DNA of 12,500 bases from Bolinopsis microptera. Its lineage: Eukaryota > Ctenophora > Tentaculata > Lobata > Bolinopsidae. The stretch lies in contig NC_087074.1 in the NCBI RefSeq assembly GCF_026151205.1, positions 19,753,740 through 19,766,239 of the forward strand, in the 5' to 3' direction. The stretch's first letter is position 1. Each line of letters begins with the position of its first letter. Below, piece by piece: positions 9,207-12,500 of this stretch. Position numbers and translations under genes: made by a program. The notes under the pieces were generated by a model. That model did not search any database. It saw nothing but the letters and a program-made list of their open reading frames with translations, and had not been told where the DNA came from.

Positions 9207-9652
9207 ATAATATTGCAATCAGACATTCTTATGGGGGTTTTAGATTTTTTTGTTAAGCAAAGATTTTATTTTAAAAATAAAAGCCGCGCGATGCGTTTGG
9301 TCGTCATTACCGAAAGTTTAAAAATATCGTTATGAAAAAATCGAGCGCTATACGAGACATTTTCATCCCACTTTGTGGATACTCAAACATTTTGTAGGCT
9401 GACCGAAGTTATTTAGTTGGAGTTGATCCAATGCAAAGGGCTTTAGTAGTGAGTTGACGATATTTCCCGATTAGAGGTATTACACATTTTGTCAACAGAG
9501 ATTTAAAGACTAACATGAAATCACCTCGACCTTTCCGATTCAATTGGCAGACAACAGAGGAGCGTAGTAACACACCCGTCACCCAAGAGGACTGTGGAGC
9601 TGTGGTTAAGTTCAGGTCTAAACTTACCCAGTACTAGAAGCTTGGTAAGGAG

Positions 9653-9841
9653 ATGATGATGAAGAAGAAGGACATCTCTAGTGATGCAAGAGATTGGAAT
9701 ATACTGTTTGACGAAGATAAATACCCTGCCAATTTCCTCAGCATACCTACAATGCTAGTAAGGGGGGACAGAGGGCCCAAGTTGCGATATAAACCAGGAC
9801 AATATGAAGATTTAGATTTAAATATTGAGCCCTTTGGCTAG
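9653..9841 (+). CDS. Candidate acidic exon with C-terminal tail, unrecognised (right arm)
   Basis: This is the counterpart of the left-arm candidate, reading DISSDARDW, then LFDEDKYPANFLSIPTML, then RGDRGPKLRYKPGQYEDLD and a tail ending EPFG before TAG (9839-9841). The ATG at 9653 is probably spurious. Comparison with the left arm suggests single-base insertions just before and after GATGATGATG, and in the corrected sense the run reads as Asp/Glu and not Met/Lys. The tail from RGDRG onward exists only in this arm, inside the 199-base segment. A GTAAGG begins directly after ACAATGCTA at 9758, so the tail could alternatively be read-through into an intron. Charge balance and lack of repeats make this the most protein-like ORF of the window, but no family is recognised and no flanking exon is certain. 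Confidence 0.3.
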   Translation: MMMKKKDISSDARDWNILFDEDKYPANFLSIPTMLVRGDRGPKLRYKPGQYEDLDLNIEPFG

Positions 9842-9957
9842 AGAATACTTTCTTGAATATTTTCGATAGTTTTTAATATTGGTAATGTTAATGAATTGTA
9901 ATTGATTTGATAAGTAATATTTAGGCCGTGGCCAGTTTTCAATACCTACAATGCTAG
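9743..9957. repeat. 199-base segment bounded by 16-base direct repeats
   Basis: ATACCTACAATGCTAG occurs at 9743-9758 and again at 9942-9957, 199 bases apart. The left arm has one copy and lacks the segment between. The segment starts with GTAAGG inside the first repeat (9758 onward) and the second repeat ends in AG, so it has intron-like borders as well. Slippage or recombination between the repeats in the left arm is the simplest reading. Insertion of a small element with target-site duplication is the alternative, though no terminal inverted repeats are visible. Confidence 0.65.
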
Positions 9958-11829
9958 AGTTGGATATTTTAATTTTGTCAGTTAGTTCCATTCTCCAAGA
10001 ATATTTTAGTTTTACTGATTGAACTGACATGTGGTGATGAGAGTAACTTCAGCTCAGTGACCAAGTGGAAAGGAAGAAAAAAACCAAAAAGAGAGCTAAT
10101 TCCCGGATCACTGGTGTTGACTGGATTGTGAGATCTTTAAGGTGGATATTTACTGCAGAGTCCTGTGGCACCACATAATTCTTTTCAACTACTTTGGTCT
10201 AAGAACGAAGACGGTAGTACTGCAAGAGATTGCTTTGAAATCTCTTCAATGTTTCTAATCAACGGTTCATCTAAGTGTTGCATGCACAAAACATGGTTCA
10301 AGCTATAACCGCGTAATCACAAGTACTGGTAAACTGAGATGCCTTCTAACAACAAGAAGCCAGAAGAAACTGCTCTTTCAAGACATACAGTTTAAGGGCA
10401 TAATTGTTTTAATTTTATCTGCTTTTACTGTAGTTGAACTGCAACTATCATAATCTAACAGACATGATGGACAGTTGAGCTGAAGATTACATATATATTT
10501 GGCTTTCATTTATATCAGCGTTGAACATTTGAATATTTTCAATGGCCTTCAAACTTCAGCTTTTTTGATGAAATAAGACCCTTCATGATTGAATTTCTCA
10601 GAAGTTTATTATCTTACTGTTGTTAAGTAAGTTTTTCACGGGGATATATTCATAAAAACACTGTCTAACATTTACTTCATCAAAGGTATGTGTATTTACA
10701 AACTACGATTCTGATAGAATTGAAAGCTACAAAAGTAAAGTGACAGATATTATTGCACGATAACTGTCATTATCCTCCACCATGCTGGGTTCCTGACCTT
10801 GCTTCATCTAAATACACAACTGGTCAAAAACACTAAACGCTATTTTAAATGCTTTGTGGTCGACTGAGGAGCATTGGTAAGACATATTCAATGGTTTCCA
10901 CATTTACGGAGACCAAGATAATAATGCCACGCACACTATAGTTAGGTACAGCACACAGAACATTGCTAAATTCTAGTCCTGCCTCATCGATTTGAAATGA
11001 GAAATGAGCAGACAAAAGACGAAAAAGATTGACGCTCAGGACTGCCACATATAGAAACAACTGCAACGATTAAATGCCTAAGGTATGTAATAAAGCATCC
11101 TTGGATAGTGCATTCAAAAATAAATACCCTTGTGTTGTGCACAAGCAGAGCCGGTGGTTTTACTAAATACAACATCAAACGACAATTGATATGTGAAGTT
11201 TGTTGCTATGATGTTTGAATAGTGAGGTATCCTTCTTAAAAAAAGTAATTTTGATGATCATTTTTATCGTAACCTGGTTCCCATTATACAATTTTCTTTC
11301 ATTTCAGGTCTAATTAGTTAGTGAACAATTGCTGAAGCCTGTAACCGGAGATTTGTGCGTTTAAACATATTACATCAGACTACACAGACTTTTATGAGCA
11401 AACTGAGAATCGCCAGGACACAGAAGCAAAGGGCCCCCTTCTATTCGGTTTTTGGCAAAAGCTTGAGTGTTGATGTTGAACATTGGCCTCTAGATAAACT
11501 ATGAACTTTTTGAAACACAGGGCGTTTGTTTATTTTTCTGATGTGAGTTGGCAACATATGATCAATCGTTGGTCTGTTTTATAGTTACTTTAATGTGTAC
11601 ATTTTCAATTCTGTTAAGTATTTTAAGTATAAGGTTGCTTTCTTTTGTTTTACTTCATGTCATCTTTCGACTTCTCGCAGCTGCAGTCTTCCTATTTGCC
11701 CTCATCCTTCGCTCTCCTGGCCCTTTTCTATAGAGTTCATCTCTTTACCCGACTTGTCACTGACTTCCTATTTTCTATTTAAGCTCTCCACACGTACGGC
11801 CTCTATGGTGTGCAATATATCTCTTTATC

Positions 11830-12265
11830 CAACTTCTCATCGTCTTCCTACTCTCTCTCTATCCCTCTCCCTCTATATCCCTCTCTCCTTCTCTCTCTCT
11901 CTCAGGTCCTCAGTCCTCCTTCTCCTCTTCAGTCCTCCTACTCCTCATCCTCTTCAGTCCTCCTACTATATTCTCCGCAGTACCGTCATCGTTTGGACTA
12001 TTAACTTCTCAGTCCTCCTCATACAAGTCACCTCTTGATCCTTCTCTACTTCAGTTCTCCTCACTGTGTCCTCCTATAATGTTCGATTCCTGATCTGTTC
12101 CTTTCCTCCTCTTCTAGTCTCATACTCCTCCTCTCAGGTCCTCGGATGGTTGTGATTACCTTCTCTGTCCGCCTTTTCACTGCCCCTTGTTTGTGCTCCT
12201 ACTCGTACCTTATTACCATCATCCTACTCCCCAGTCTTTCTCAGTCCTCCGTCTGAATCTTATTT
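11830..12265. repeat. Degenerate TCC / CAGTCCTCC minisatellite
   Basis: CAGTCCTCC, CTCCTC and TCTCTC words recur (for example near 11905, 11930, 11957 and 12241). It is the reverse complement of the GGA minisatellite at 6027-6465 and forms the outer end of the right arm. The pure TC-repeat portion (about 11840-11910) is longer than its GA counterpart at 6418-6437. The ORF that runs through it is Ser/Leu-rich low complexity. Confidence 0.75.
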
Positions 12266-12299
12266 TGGTCACACTACTTTCCTACCGCAACCTGTGTGA

Positions 12300-12500
12300 G
12301 CTCATCGGGCTGAGTCGCACGCCTCAGGCATCCGCACGACTCCACCAAGTTAGTTCCCGGGTTTCCTCTCGTGCGTCAGTCCGCGTTTTACGATCCTTCT
12401 CTGGACCGTTTACTTGGCTCCGATGCAGGCCTCAGCCGATGCCGAGGCTCCTGGTGTTAAGAGGTCTGCCGCAGGGGGGAAGACGGGGATGCACTCGTCA
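12300..12500 (+). other. GC-richer unique sequence outside the palindrome
   Basis: Right of the palindrome the composition changes to balanced, CpG-containing sequence (such as CGGGCTGAGTCGCACG and CGTGCGTCAGTCCGCG) unlike anything else in the window. It has no counterpart on the left side. It could be the 5' region of a gene or of a retroelement. Confidence 0.5.
12423..12500 (+). CDS. Start of an ORF cut by the window edge, unrecognised
   Basis: There are 26 codons from ATG at 12423, open to the last base, encoding MQASADAEAPGVKRSAAGG and then KTGMHSS. The frame is also open upstream as far as a TAG near 12350, but this is the first ATG in it. The peptide is Ala/Gly-rich and polar, without a visible signal peptide or motif. 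The context around the ATG is not a strong eukaryotic start context (C at -3). A gene or transposon ORF beginning here is possible; chance is also possible because the visible part is so short. Confidence 0.25.
   Translation, partial: MQASADAEAPGVKRSAAGGKTGMHSS

Larger units (their letters stand above)
9207..12265 (-). repeat. Right arm of the imperfect inverted repeat
   Basis: This is the reverse complement of about 6027-8994. By eye most stretches agree at roughly nine bases in ten, with many one-base indels and a few clusters of true difference, such as 10440-10570 against 7790-7970. It contains a 199-base segment (about 9759-9957) that the left arm lacks. Similarity ends near 12265 and perhaps reaches 12300. 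Its outer 430 bases are the TCC-rich complement of the GGA minisatellite. Between 9960 and 11830 I see no recognisable gene; the short ORFs there are not kept in the partner arm once indels are considered. Donor-like G|GTATGT sites fall at about 10685 and 11082. Confidence 0.9.

Noticed and set aside
6027-12265. Palindrome as a DNA transposon with long terminal inverted repeats
   Set aside because: The core is only about 210 bases without a transposase, the edges lie in a minisatellite, and no target-site duplication is visible.
1-12500. tRNA, rRNA, CRISPR array, bacterial operon or phage genes
   Set aside because: Both strands were scanned by eye. There are no cloverleaf-like segments, no regularly spaced short repeats with unique spacers, and no clustered protein-coding genes.

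Overview
The window looks like non-coding, repeat-dominated DNA from a eukaryote, probably an animal. It has no dense ORFs, operons, ribosome binding sites, rRNA or tRNA genes. Very long GA and GGA simple repeats, AT-rich unique DNA and splice-donor-like motifs all fit a large, microsatellite-rich genome. Such genomes occur in crustaceans and molluscs, among others, but the species cannot be named from this sequence.

Layout. (1) 1-4003 is an almost pure purine (GA) block. Hidden in it are non-repeat islands that recur about every 0.52 kb, so it is a decayed higher-order tandem array and not a simple dinucleotide run. (2) 4004-5336 is nearly free of G on this strand, first as TA/TC-rich DNA and then as A/C-rich DNA. 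The composition flips abruptly at about 4003, inside one unit of the purine array. (3) 5337-5724 is a short transition that contains a poly-C tract of about 150 bases. (4) 5725-6465 is a degenerate GGA/GGACTGA minisatellite. (5) About 6027-12265 is one large imperfect palindrome. A left arm of about 3.0 kb (to 8994) is repeated as its reverse complement in a right arm (from 9207), around an AT-rich core of about 210 bases. The outer ends of both arms lie in the GGA minisatellite, which reads as TCC on the right. (6) 12300-12500 is GC-richer, non-repetitive sequence that holds the first 26 codons of an ORF left open at the window edge.

Coding content is poor. The best candidate is a short acidic exon-like ORF present in both arms (left arm minus strand, right arm plus strand). 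Its C-terminal continuation is found only in the right arm, inside a 199-base segment bounded by 16-base direct repeats. I do not recognise its product. All long ORFs in the purine block and the poly-C region are low-complexity artefacts.

Caution: the arms differ by many one-base indels as well as by clustered real differences, and blocks of unrelated low complexity abut sharply. Part of this structure may therefore reflect uncorrected long-read sequence or a fold-back misassembly. I found no convincing new gene system. The palindrome, the hidden 0.52 kb array and the G-free block are the features most worth checking.
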